From: DATBRG01 sp036560445
GTDB taxonomy: Bacteria; Pseudomonadota; Gammaproteobacteria; Burkholderiales; Methylophilaceae
DNA: 64,000 nt
NCBI GenBank assembly: GCA_036560445.1
Contig: DATBRG010000025.1
Coordinates: forward strand, 12,500 to 76,499
Direction: 5' to 3'
Numbering within the stretch: the first letter of the stretch is position 1; each line of letters begins with the position of its first letter. A program made the position numbers and the translations under genes. Below the pieces are notes generated by a model, which was given only the letters and a program-made list of their open reading frames with translations, was not told the origin of the DNA and did no database searches. Shown here one piece after another: positions 42,680-51,731 of this stretch.

Positions 42680-43888
42680 ATGCAAAACCAGTCAATAGAA
42701 TCCATACCTCATGGCTGGGTACCAGAAGCTCATAGGCTTTGGCTCTCCAACAATAGAAATGAAGCGATCCAGGCTGTCATCGCCTACATTAATTCCGTAA
42801 TCCCCGAATTCCCTCAAAGGCCCGCCACACAGTTTGCTTATTACCTCTTTATGCTGGGAGAGTGGTCAGCAGCCAGTGCCATCTTCAGCCGTATTGTTGC
42901 CAATTACCCGCAGGATCGGGAAGCACTTCTCAATCTCGGTATATGCCAGAATCGCGCTGGTGACTATGCTTCTGCGCTGAAATCTCTGGAAAACTATTTG
43001 CAGCTAGTCCCAGACGATTACGCTGCCTGGGATGCCATGACCGCTGTTTGCTACCACCTGCAGCTATTGGATCAAGCCCGCGAAGCAGGCTCTCGCTCAC
43101 TTGCATTAAAAGACCATAAACATAGCCACTTGCCCGCAAAATGGTCGCCACCACGCGGCAAACCCTCCAAGCTAGCGCAAAAGCCTGGCAAATATAATGT
43201 TATTTCATACTCGCTATGGGGTAACAATCCGCGTTACTTGCGCGGCGCATTACGCAATGCATTGTTTGCCTCGGAAATATATCCCGGCTGGCGTTGCCAG
43301 TTTCATGTAGATGCCAGCGTCCCCGCCGAATTAGTCGACGCGCTACACGAATTAGGCGCTGAAACCATTATGCATCCCGACGAAGAAGCTAATATCAGGC
43401 AACGACTCGCGAGACGTTTCTGGGTAGCGAATGACCCGAAAGTCGGTTATTTCCTGGTGCGTGACTGCGATTCCGTCATTGGCCCGCGCGAGGCACAAGC
43501 CGTGCAGACTTGGATACAATCGGAACGCTGGTTCCATGTCATGCGTGACTGGTGGACACATACCGATTTGGTGCTGGCTGGCATGTGGGGCGGGGTGGCT
43601 GGCGTATTACCTGATTTACGAAGACTGTTTGAAGATTACCAGAGCCCGCATGCCGAAACGCCAAACTGGGACCAATGGTTCTTACGCGACCGGGTTTGGG
43701 CCTATATGCGCAAATCCTGCCTGGCACATGACAGATGTTTTAGCAGCAAAGACGCAACACCATTCCCCGGGCCATTACCCGAGGGTAGCTATCATGTGGG
43801 GCAAGATGAATACGCCGTTAACGCAGAGATGCAGGCAAAAATACTCGAGTCCTGGATTACAAAACTAGCCTGCCTGCGACAAACCTGA
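42680..43888 (+). CDS. TPR protein with C-terminal glycosyltransferase-like domain
   Basis: A 402-residue cytosolic protein. Residues about 15-150 are TPR-like helices (EALLNLGICQNRAGDYASALKSL is a clear repeat, quoted here in part as NLGICQNRAGDYASALKSL). From about 170 it resembles a nucleotide-sugar transferase: NVISYSLWGNNPRYLRGA, then FLVRDCDSVIGPREAQAV with a DCD that could be the metal-binding DxD, then HVMRDWWTHTDLVLAGMWGG and a C-terminal HVGQDEYAVN. The donor and acceptor are unknown and the glycosyltransferase call is inference. No good ribosome-binding site; it lies 9 bp after the DUF4124 gene and converges on gatB. Confidence 0.7.
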   Translation: MQNQSIESIPHGWVPEAHRLWLSNNRNEAIQAVIAYINSVIPEFPQRPATQFAYYLFMLGEWSAASAIFSRIVANYPQDREALLNLGICQNRAGDYASALKSLENYLQLVPDDYAAWDAMTAVCYHLQLLDQAREAGSRSLALKDHKHSHLPAKWSPPRGKPSKLAQKPGKYNVISYSLWGNNPRYLRGALRNALFASEIYPGWRCQFHVDASVPAELVDALHELGAETIMHPDEEANIRQRLARRFWVANDPKVGYFLVRDCDSVIGPREAQAVQTWIQSERWFHVMRDWWTHTDLVLAGMWGGVAGVLPDLRRLFEDYQSPHAETPNWDQWFLRDRVWAYMRKSCLAHDRCFSSKDATPFPGPLPEGSYHVGQDEYAVNAEMQAKILESWITKLACLRQT

Positions 43889-43894
43889 ATTAGC

Positions 43895-45376
43895 TCAGGA
43901 AAGTTTTTTCTTCAGTATCTCATTCACCTGTGCAGGGTTGGCCTTGCCCTTGGAGGCTTTCATCACCTGACCCACCAGCCCGTTGAAAGCTTTTTCCTTG
44001 CCGGCCTTCACTTCGGCCACCATGGCCGCGTTGGTAGCTAACACTTCATCAACAATAGCTTCGATTGCACCATTATCGGTAACCTGTTTAAGGCCTTTTT
44101 TGTCGATGATGCTGTCGGCTTCGCCCTCACCAGCCCACATCGCGTCGAATACTTCCTTGGCGATTTTGCTGGAAATGGTGTTGTCGGCGATGCGCTTGAG
44201 CAAGCCCGCAAGTGTCATTGCAGATACTGGACAAGCGCTAATATCTTTATTTTCCTCATTGAGTTTGGCAGAGATACTGCCCATCAGCCAGTTTGCTGCT
44301 AATTTTCCAGCATATGCCTCAGCTGTTGGATATTCTGAGGACTTAAGTGTACCGATCCCACTCTTTAACAGCTCAGTGACTAAGTTGGAAAAATAATCCG
44401 CCATAGCCATTGAGGCAGTTAACGCTGAAGCGTCATATGAAGAAAGCGCATAATCCTGCTCAAAACGCACTTTCATAGCTGTCGGCAATTCCGGCAACTC
44501 AGCCTTCACCTTACTAATATCCTGCTCTGTAATGGCAAGCGGCAACAAATCCGGATCAGGAAAGTACCGGTAATCGTTGGCTTCTTCTTTGCTGCGCATA
44601 GCACGTGTCTCGCCGGTATCCGGGTTGAACAGCACGGTAGCCTGATGAATAGTGCCACCATCTTCCAGAGTCTCAATCTGCCAGCGGGTTTCATACTCAA
44701 TTGCTTGCTGCATGAACTTGAACGAGTTGAGGTTCTTGATCTCACGGCGAGTGCCCAGCTTGTCCGAACCTTTAGGCCTTACCGAGACGTTTACATCGCA
44801 GCGGAAGCTGCCTTCCTGCATATTACCGTCGCAAATGCCTATCCACTGCACCAGCTCGTGCAGCTTCTTGGCATAAGCCACAGCTTCAGCCGCGGAACGC
44901 ATATCGGGTTCGGTCACGATTTCCAGTAATGGTGTACCGGCACGATTCAAATCAATGCCTGTCATACCCTCGAAATCACCGTGCAGCGATTTTCCGGCGT
45001 CTTCTTCCAAGTGCGCACGCGTAATGCGGACGACCTTTTCCTGATCGCCTACCTGAATGGTGAACGAACCCTTACCTACTACTGGCAGCTCATACTGGCT
45101 GATCTGGTAGCCCTTGGGCAGGTCAGGGTAGAAGTAATTCTTACGCGCAAATACCGAACGTGGCGCGATCTCGGCATTCACTGCCAGGCCAAATTTGATC
45201 GCGCATTTGACGGCCTCTTTGTTCAGCACCGGCAACACGCCTGGCAGGGCAATACTCACCTCACAGGCTTGCGTGTTTGGTTCGGCGCCGAACGCAGTAG
45301 AAGCGCCGGAGAAAATCTTGGATTTGGTTTGTAGCTGGGTGTGCGTTTCCAGCCCGATGACGACTTCCCATTCCAT
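43895..45376 (-). CDS. gatB: Aspartyl/glutamyl-tRNA amidotransferase subunit B (GatB)
   Basis: Kinase/transamidase subunit that converts misacylated Glu-tRNA(Gln) and/or Asp-tRNA(Asn) to the amide form. The N-terminus EVVIGLETHTQLQTKSKIFSG, cradle motif YFYPDLPKGYQISQ, and RCDVNVSVRPKGS are typical, followed by the C-terminal Yqey-like tRNA-binding domain. 493 residues, slightly long. One-base overlap (TAATG) with gatA. Confidence 0.96.
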   Translation of the reverse strand: MEWEVVIGLETHTQLQTKSKIFSGASTAFGAEPNTQACEVSIALPGVLPVLNKEAVKCAIKFGLAVNAEIAPRSVFARKNYFYPDLPKGYQISQYELPVVGKGSFTIQVGDQEKVVRITRAHLEEDAGKSLHGDFEGMTGIDLNRAGTPLLEIVTEPDMRSAAEAVAYAKKLHELVQWIGICDGNMQEGSFRCDVNVSVRPKGSDKLGTRREIKNLNSFKFMQQAIEYETRWQIETLEDGGTIHQATVLFNPDTGETRAMRSKEEANDYRYFPDPDLLPLAITEQDISKVKAELPELPTAMKVRFEQDYALSSYDASALTASMAMADYFSNLVTELLKSGIGTLKSSEYPTAEAYAGKLAANWLMGSISAKLNEENKDISACPVSAMTLAGLLKRIADNTISSKIAKEVFDAMWAGEGEADSIIDKKGLKQVTDNGAIEAIVDEVLATNAAMVAEVKAGKEKAFNGLVGQVMKASKGKANPAQVNEILKKKLS

Positions 45377-46845
45377 TATGCAATTCCTTCAGGCATACGC
45401 GTATGCCAATCTGTCACTTGTTGATAGGCATGGCCAACATTCAGCATGCGCGCCTCATCAAAATAATTGCCGATGACTTGCAAGCCAACCGGCAATGCTT
45501 TTCCATCAGAGCCTGTGGCAAATCCAGCCGGTATACTCATGCCGGGCAAACCAGCAAGATTCACGGCAATGGTATAGATATCTTGCAAGTACATAGAAAC
45601 CGGATCATCGGCCTTTTCACCAGCCTTGAATGCGGTGGATGGGGCTGTAGGCCCCATGATGATGTCGCACTTCTTAAACGCCTCGGTGAAATCATTGGCG
45701 ATCAGGCGGCGAATCTGTTGTGCCTTGAGGTAGTAGGCATCGTAGTAGCCCGCAGACAATACGTAAGTGCCTATCAGAATACGGCGCTTAACCTCATCCC
45801 CAAAGCCTTCCGCACGGCTCTTGCAGTACATATCCATGAGGTCGGTATATTCTGCAGCACGATGGCCGTAACGCACCCCATCGTAGCGCGACAAGTTGCT
45901 TGAAGCTTCGGCTGGTGCCAGTACGTAATAAACGGGAATAGACAAATTGGTATTCGGCAAGCTGATTTCAACCATTTCCGCACCCAGCTTGCGGTACTCA
46001 GCGATTGCTTCCTGCACCACTTTGCCCACCGAGCCATCCAGGCCTTCGGCAAAATATTCTTTGGGCAACCCGACTTTCAGTCCAGCCAAGGGCTTGTTAA
46101 GGTCTAGTGTGTAGTCTTCTTTTGCGCGATCAAGGCTGGTGGAGTCCCGTTCATCGAAACCGGTCATGACATTCATCATGAGCGCCATATCCTCGCAAGA
46201 CTTAGCCATAGGCCCGGCTTGGTCTAGCGAAGAGGCAAACGCAATCATGCCGTAACGCGACACTAAACCATAGGTCGGCTTGAGGCCGGAGAACCCGCAT
46301 AACGAGGCTGGCTGGCGAATAGAGCCGCCGGTATCGGTGCCTGTTGCCGCCGCGCAAAGACGTGCAGCCACTGCGGCAGCACTACCGCCGGAGCTACCGC
46401 CAGGCACACGGCTTCTATCCCAGGGGTTCTTCACCCCACCAAAATAGGAAGTCTCATTGGATGAACCCATGGCAAATTCGTCCATATTGGTCTTGCCCAG
46501 ATTCACAGCCCCGGCCGCATCAAAGCGTTCGATCACGCCAGCATCGTAAGGGCCTGTAAAGTTGGCCAGCATCTTCGAACCACAAGTCGTCTTCCAGCCT
46601 TTGGCGACAAAAATATCTTTCTGGGCGATCGGTATGCCGGTCAGTAGCTCAGCTTTGCCTTGAGCAATACGCGCATCGGCAGCGGCTGCCTGCGCCAGTG
46701 ATTTATCCTGATCCAGCGTGATATAGGCATTAATATCCGGATTTTGTTGGTCTATGCGTTTGAAGAATTCACGCGTCATTTCGACGCTAGAAATCTGCTT
46801 GGCTTGGAGCATTGCTCCAAGCTGCTTGAGGCTGCTATTGATCAT
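45376..46845 (-). CDS. gatA: Aspartyl/glutamyl-tRNA amidotransferase subunit A (GatA)
   Basis: Amidase-signature enzyme that releases ammonia from glutamine. The catalytic Lys is in IPIAQKDIFVAKGW, the cis-Ser in VPGGSSGGSAAAVAAR and the nucleophile Ser in GTDTGGSIRQPASLCG. 489 residues. It begins 2 bp after gatC and overlaps gatB by one base. Confidence 0.97.
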   Translation of the reverse strand: MINSSLKQLGAMLQAKQISSVEMTREFFKRIDQQNPDINAYITLDQDKSLAQAAAADARIAQGKAELLTGIPIAQKDIFVAKGWKTTCGSKMLANFTGPYDAGVIERFDAAGAVNLGKTNMDEFAMGSSNETSYFGGVKNPWDRSRVPGGSSGGSAAAVAARLCAAATGTDTGGSIRQPASLCGFSGLKPTYGLVSRYGMIAFASSLDQAGPMAKSCEDMALMMNVMTGFDERDSTSLDRAKEDYTLDLNKPLAGLKVGLPKEYFAEGLDGSVGKVVQEAIAEYRKLGAEMVEISLPNTNLSIPVYYVLAPAEASSNLSRYDGVRYGHRAAEYTDLMDMYCKSRAEGFGDEVKRRILIGTYVLSAGYYDAYYLKAQQIRRLIANDFTEAFKKCDIIMGPTAPSTAFKAGEKADDPVSMYLQDIYTIAVNLAGLPGMSIPAGFATGSDGKALPVGLQVIGNYFDEARMLNVGHAYQQVTDWHTRMPEGIA

Positions 46846-46847
46846 GA

Positions 46848-47162
46848 TTATTCGATTACTTTAGGGACAAGGTACAAGCCGTGCTCAACTGCGGGTTCGG
46901 CAGAGCCATTGCCAATGGCCGGGGCTATAGACTGGAATAGCTCGCGCTGATTGGTTTTAGTTACAACATCTTCGCGCAAGCGCTGTGTTACATCCTGGGA
47001 ATGCGACATCGGCGTGATGCCAGTCGTATCTACCGCCTGCATTTGCTCAATCAGGCCAAGAATGCCAGAAAGCTTATGCAGAGAGGCTTGCACGTCTGCC
47101 TCACTCACTTCTATACGCGCCAAATGGGCGATGCGTTTAATATCTGAACTACTTAGCGACAT
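46848..47162 (-). CDS. gatC: Aspartyl/glutamyl-tRNA amidotransferase subunit C (GatC)
   Basis: Small linker subunit of 104 residues that wraps around GatA. It starts SLSSSDIKRIAHLARIEVSE and contains PMSHSQDVTQRLREDVV, both typical. First gene of gatCAB, divergent from mreB across 125 bp. Confidence 0.95.
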   Translation of the reverse strand: MSLSSSDIKRIAHLARIEVSEADVQASLHKLSGILGLIEQMQAVDTTGITPMSHSQDVTQRLREDVVTKTNQRELFQSIAPAIGNGSAEPAVEHGLYLVPKVIE

Positions 47163-47287
47163 TTATCTATCCAAGTCTTTAAATTCCATTGCGATATCGG
47201 TTATTATACCTTGATTTTATGCGCATCTTTGAAGTCGCATCTGCCCCTAAACATGGGGCGCAACAACTCGCTCGGGATACAAAAACA

Positions 47288-48331
47288 ATGTTTGGTCTTC
47301 TAAATAGTTATTTTTCTAATGATCTTGCCATCGATCTTGGCACCGCAAACACCCTGATTTACGTACGTGGCAAGGGTATTGTCCTCGATGAACCCTCAGT
47401 CGTTGCCATCAGGCAGGAAGGTGGCCCTGCAGGTAAAAAAACCCTGCTTGCGGTAGGCCTCGAAGCCAAGCGCATGCTGGGCCGCGCGCCGGCAAATATT
47501 ACCGCTATCCGCCCCATGAAAGATGGCGTGATCGCCGATTTCACGATTACCGAGCAAATGCTCAAATATTTCATCCGTAAGATTCACGAATCACGGATGT
47601 TCTCACCGAATCCACGCATTATTATCTGCGTACCAGTCGGCTCTACCCAAGTAGAGCGCCGTGCTATCCGTGAATCAGCGATTGGCGCTGGTGCCAGACA
47701 AGTATTCCTGATTGAAGAACCAATGGCGGCGGCTATCGGTGCTGACCTACCAGTCGCTGAAGCTACCGGCTCGCTGGTTGTTGATATTGGCGGCGGTACT
47801 ACCGAAGTTGGTGTGATCTCTCTCGGAGGCATTGTCTATGCCAAATCCGAACGCGTTGGCGGCGACAAATTTGACCAGGCTATTATTGATTACATCCGCC
47901 GTAACTACGGCATGCAGATCTCCGAGCCTACAGCCGAATTGATCAAGAAAAAGATAGGCTCCGCTTTCCCTGGTTCCGAAGTGCTGGAAATGGAAGTGAC
48001 CGGCCGCAACTTGGCAGAAGGCCTGCCACGTAAATTCACGATCTCCAGCAACGAAATCCTGGAAGCACTGACTGAACCGCTCAATGCGATTGTTGGCGCC
48101 GTCAAATCAGCCCTAGAACAAACGCCGCCTGAACTGGGTGCAGACATCGCTGAGAAAGGCATGGTGCTAACCGGTGGTGGCGCATTGTTGCGCGATCTTG
48201 ATCGCCTGCTACTGGAAGAAACCGGCTTGCCAGTGATTGTGGCTGAAGACCCACTGACCTGCGTAGCACGAGGCAGCGGCCGAGCGCTTGAAGAGATGGA
48301 CAAACTGGGCAATGTATTTGCCAACGAGTGA
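47288..48331 (+). CDS. mreB: Rod shape-determining actin homologue MreB
   Basis: Cytoskeletal ATPase that guides lateral wall synthesis. It begins MFGLLNSYFSNDLAIDLGTANTL (quoted in part: FSNDLAIDLGTANTL is phosphate loop 1), with VDIGGGTTEVGVISLGG as phosphate loop 2 and MVLTGGGALLRDLD as the adenosine loop. 347 residues from the ATG at 47288; longer frames upstream do not match the family. It is followed by a strong terminator, so it can be expressed at higher level than mreCD. Confidence 0.97.
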   Translation: MFGLLNSYFSNDLAIDLGTANTLIYVRGKGIVLDEPSVVAIRQEGGPAGKKTLLAVGLEAKRMLGRAPANITAIRPMKDGVIADFTITEQMLKYFIRKIHESRMFSPNPRIIICVPVGSTQVERRAIRESAIGAGARQVFLIEEPMAAAIGADLPVAEATGSLVVDIGGGTTEVGVISLGGIVYAKSERVGGDKFDQAIIDYIRRNYGMQISEPTAELIKKKIGSAFPGSEVLEMEVTGRNLAEGLPRKFTISSNEILEALTEPLNAIVGAVKSALEQTPPELGADIAEKGMVLTGGGALLRDLDRLLLEETGLPVIVAEDPLTCVARGSGRALEEMDKLGNVFANE

Positions 48332-48359
48332 TAATCAACCACAGCAAATAACCCAATAT

Positions 48360-48389
48360 GCAGGCCGCATTAAACGGCCTGCTTTTTTT
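48360..48389 (+). terminator. Intrinsic terminator between mreB and mreC
   Basis: GCAGGCCG with a 7 nt loop and CGGCCTGC, an 8 bp GC-rich stem followed by seven T. It stands 29 bp after the mreB stop and 31 bp before mreC. Confidence 0.93.
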
Positions 48390-48419
48390 AGTATCGCATT
48401 AGAGCCGAGCCGAACCTAA

Positions 48420-49343
48420 ATGCCGCGCGCCATGCAACATCAGCACCCTCCGGCCTTTTTTGTCCGTGGCCCCAGCCCGTTCGCCCGCCTGGTTTTTTTC
48501 ATTGCCTTGTCGTTGGCACTGATGGCGATAGACTCACGCCTGCATTACCTCACTGAAGTACGGCAAGGTTTTGTTGCACTGCTCCACCCACTACAACTAC
48601 TCGCTAATACACCTACCAACCTCTATCTCGACGCCAAGGAGTATCTGGTTACTCACGATACGCTGATGAAAGATAATCGCAAACTCACAAAGAAAGTATT
48701 GGAACAGGGTGCTGAATTGCAAAGATTCCGCGCACTTGAGACCGAGAATGCGCATTTACGTAGCTTGCTTGGCACTGCACAAACATTGAAGCAGCCAGCA
48801 AAGCTTGGCGAAATTCTGCACATGGGTCGCGACCCTTTCACACATAAAGTGGTAGTGAATCTTGGTGCCAGGCAAAATGTAGAAGCTGGGGAAGCAGCAG
48901 TTGACGAGGCTGGCGTCATCGGCCAAGTGACGCGTGTTTACCCATTCAGCAGCGAAGTGACCTTGATTACCGATAAGGAGTTGGCTATACCTATTCAGGT
49001 TGAACGCAACGGACTGCGCGCGATTGCTTTTGGTCACGGCCGTGATACCACGATTGACCTACCTTACCTGCCTGCCAATGTTGACATTCGTAAAGGTGAC
49101 AAGCTCATCACCTCAGGTATTGATGGTGTTTATCCAATTGGGTTGGCGGTCGCTGAAGTCACTCAGATCGAGCGCAACCCCGATTCACCATTCGCACACA
49201 TTGTCGCCCAACCTATCGCGGGCATAGAAAACCATCGCCAGATACTACTGTTGAGCATTCCAAAAGCAGAGACGCCTACGGGCTTAACAGTAGAAACAAA
49301 AAACAAGCCTGCCTTGACTCCGACAGAACATGCGCCCCATTAG
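48420..49343 (+). CDS. mreC: Rod shape-determining protein MreC
   Basis: Bitopic membrane protein that activates PBP2 in the elongasome. One helix (about residues 22-42), a coiled coil (about 75-115, LMKDNRKLTKKVLEQGAELQ), then the two beta-barrels (VVVNLGARQNVEAGEAAVDE; DKLITSGIDGVYPIGL). 307 residues; an internal ATG at 48432 is an alternative start. The end overlaps mreD by 14 bp. Confidence 0.94.
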   Translation: MPRAMQHQHPPAFFVRGPSPFARLVFFIALSLALMAIDSRLHYLTEVRQGFVALLHPLQLLANTPTNLYLDAKEYLVTHDTLMKDNRKLTKKVLEQGAELQRFRALETENAHLRSLLGTAQTLKQPAKLGEILHMGRDPFTHKVVVNLGARQNVEAGEAAVDEAGVIGQVTRVYPFSSEVTLITDKELAIPIQVERNGLRAIAFGHGRDTTIDLPYLPANVDIRKGDKLITSGIDGVYPIGLAVAEVTQIERNPDSPFAHIVAQPIAGIENHRQILLLSIPKAETPTGLTVETKNKPALTPTEHAPH

Positions 49344-49809
49344 CCTGAAATCGATTTATCTATCGCTATTGATAGCATTGCTGCTGCAGATGCTGCCATG
49401 GGCTGGTTTTGGCCTCATGTTGCGGCCAGACTTTGTGCTGCTGGTATTACTCTATTGGCTATTGCGTAGCCCGCAGATATGCAACATCGGTACTGCCTGG
49501 TTGGTTGGTCTGGTCATTGATCTGGCCACAGGCAGCCTGTTTGGCCAAAGCGCCCTGGCCTATGCGCTGACCGCTTTTTTTGCCCTCAGCTACCAACGGC
49601 GCCTGGCGTTATTTAATACCTGGCAACAAAGCAGTTATGTATTTGCATTGTTGCTACTGACACAAATAACCATCATGATACTCAAGCTATTCGCTGGCGG
49701 GGAAAGCCCGGGGTTGGTTTATTTCCTGCCGAGCCTGAGTGGTATTTTGCTGTGGCAGTTTGTCATTTTTTCGCGTATTGGCATTGATAGCCATGCCCAA
49801 AAGAACTGA
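49330..49809 (+). CDS. mreD: Rod shape-determining protein MreD
   Basis: Small polytopic membrane protein (159 residues, five or six helices) of the elongasome. It has the typical RPDFVLLVLLYWLLRSPQ and GLVIDLATGSLFGQSALAY segments. Start lies inside mreC, and mrdA follows 8 bp after the stop. Confidence 0.93.
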   Translation: MRPISLKSIYLSLLIALLLQMLPWAGFGLMLRPDFVLLVLLYWLLRSPQICNIGTAWLVGLVIDLATGSLFGQSALAYALTAFFALSYQRRLALFNTWQQSSYVFALLLLTQITIMILKLFAGGESPGLVYFLPSLSGILLWQFVIFSRIGIDSHAQKN

Positions 49810-49817
49810 CGCAAGGA

Positions 49818-51731
49818 ATGAGATCGCGCTCAGAACTTAAAAATCACCTGCTCGAACAGTATAACTTCCGCATACGGCTGGCAGTTGCCGCCATTGGCAT
49901 ACTGCTATGCTTCGGTGCGCTGGCAGGCCGTTTCTTCTTTCTGCAGATGGCGAAATACGATTACTTCCAGACGTTAGCTGAGAATAACCGCATCTCGCTA
50001 GTCCCTATAGTACCCAATCGGGGGCTGATACTGGATCGCAATGGCATTTTGCTGGCACATAACTTTTTCGTTTATACCCTGGAAATCACGCCCTCCAAAA
50101 CAGAAAACCTGGAAGAGACCATCAATGAAATCGGCAAGCTGGTCGAAGTCAGCCCGAACGATCGCAAGCGCTTCAAAAAATTACGCATGCAAAGCCACAG
50201 TTTTGAGAGCATCCCTCTACGCACACACCTTAATGAAGTCGAAGCTGCAAGATTTGCCGTCAATCGCTATCGCTTCCCCGGCGTAGAAATCAAGTCGCGC
50301 CTGTTTCGCCATTATCCGCAAGGCGAGCTAGGATCACACCTCCTGGGCTATATTGGGCGTATCAATGATGCAGATCTGCAAGCCCTAGAAGATTCCGGCG
50401 ATCTTTCCAATTACAAAGGCTCTGACCATATCGGCAAAAGTGGGTTGGAACAGTATTACGAACGCAATCTGCATGGGACTACCGGCTTTCAGCAGGTAGA
50501 AATTGATGCCGATGGGCACGCAGTGCGGGTTTTATCCAGCACCGCGCCGGTACCAGGCGACAACTTGACGCTGACTATCGATAGCAAAATGCAAAGTATT
50601 GCTGAGCATGCATTTGGCCAGCGCCGAGGGGCGCTGGTGGCAATCAACCCCAGCAATGGCGAAGTACTCGCTTACGTCAGCAAACCCACTTTTGATCCTA
50701 ATCTATTCGTTGACGGCATTGATAATGAGAGCTGGAAAGCTTTCAATGATTCACTGGATAAACCGCTGATCAATCGACCGTTACGAGGTATCTATCCACC
50801 AGGTTCGACATTCAAGCCGTTTGTTGCCATGGCCGGCTTGGAAAACGATAAGCGCCTGCCACCTTTCAGTATCAGTGACCCCGGCTTTTACACGCTTTCC
50901 GGTAGCAGTCATCGCTACCGTGACTGGAAACCCGGCGGGCATGGGCAGGTAGACATCAAAAAGGCAATTACCGTCTCCTGCGACACCTTCTTCTATGGAT
51001 TGGCATTGGATCTGGGCATAGATCAACTGACTTCTTTTCTCGGCCATTTTGGTTTTGGCAAGAAGACTGGTATAGATATTGAAGGTGAAATCGGTGGCTT
51101 GCTGCCAACCCCAGAATGGAAATGGAAACGCTGGAAACAGAAATGGTACCCAGGCGAAACCGTGATTACCGGCATTGGTCAGGGTTACACGTTGGTTACT
51201 CCAATGCAACTGGCCCAGGCAACAGCGATTCTGGCCAATAATGGCGTGGCGATGCGCCCACATCTGGTAGCCAGCATTCAGGAAAATAGTAGCGGCATCA
51301 ACAAACCCATGCCCATCACAACTGTAGACAAGATTCCGCTAAAAGCGGAGAACATAGAATTAGTCAGGGAAGGCATGATGGGCGTGACGCAACCGGGCGG
51401 CACGGCAGCCAGCATAGGCGCAGGCAGCCCATACTTGATTGCGGCAAAAACCGGTACGGCGCAGGTAGTCGGTATCAAACAGAATGAGAAATATAATGCT
51501 AGCCTGGTTGCCGAGCGGCATCGCGACCATGCATTATTCATTGCTTATGCACCGGCAGATGACCCTAAAATTGCGTTAGCCGTGATTGTCGAAAATGGCG
51601 AGCACGGTGGCTCATCCGCAGGGCCGATAGCGCGTCAGGTCATGGATTATTACCTGCTGGGCAAACTACCGGCATCTGAGGTAGTTCAGCCTGTAGCAGT
51701 ACCCGACGTGCCGGAGGAACTCCATGATTAA
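49818..51731 (+). CDS. mrdA: Penicillin-binding protein 2 (MrdA)
   Basis: Class B transpeptidase for cell elongation. N-terminal membrane helix (about 18-40), dimerisation domain with VPNRGLILDRNG and GSHLLGYIGR, and the transpeptidase domain with active-site STFKPF (PPGSTFKPFVAMAG), SCDTFFY for the SxN motif, and KTGTAQV. 637 residues. AAGGA lies immediately before the ATG. It overlaps rodA by 8 bp, keeping the PBP2-RodA pair together. Confidence 0.96.
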   Translation: MRSRSELKNHLLEQYNFRIRLAVAAIGILLCFGALAGRFFFLQMAKYDYFQTLAENNRISLVPIVPNRGLILDRNGILLAHNFFVYTLEITPSKTENLEETINEIGKLVEVSPNDRKRFKKLRMQSHSFESIPLRTHLNEVEAARFAVNRYRFPGVEIKSRLFRHYPQGELGSHLLGYIGRINDADLQALEDSGDLSNYKGSDHIGKSGLEQYYERNLHGTTGFQQVEIDADGHAVRVLSSTAPVPGDNLTLTIDSKMQSIAEHAFGQRRGALVAINPSNGEVLAYVSKPTFDPNLFVDGIDNESWKAFNDSLDKPLINRPLRGIYPPGSTFKPFVAMAGLENDKRLPPFSISDPGFYTLSGSSHRYRDWKPGGHGQVDIKKAITVSCDTFFYGLALDLGIDQLTSFLGHFGFGKKTGIDIEGEIGGLLPTPEWKWKRWKQKWYPGETVITGIGQGYTLVTPMQLAQATAILANNGVAMRPHLVASIQENSSGINKPMPITTVDKIPLKAENIELVREGMMGVTQPGGTAASIGAGSPYLIAAKTGTAQVVGIKQNEKYNASLVAERHRDHALFIAYAPADDPKIALAVIVENGEHGGSSAGPIARQVMDYYLLGKLPASEVVQPVAVPDVPEELHD

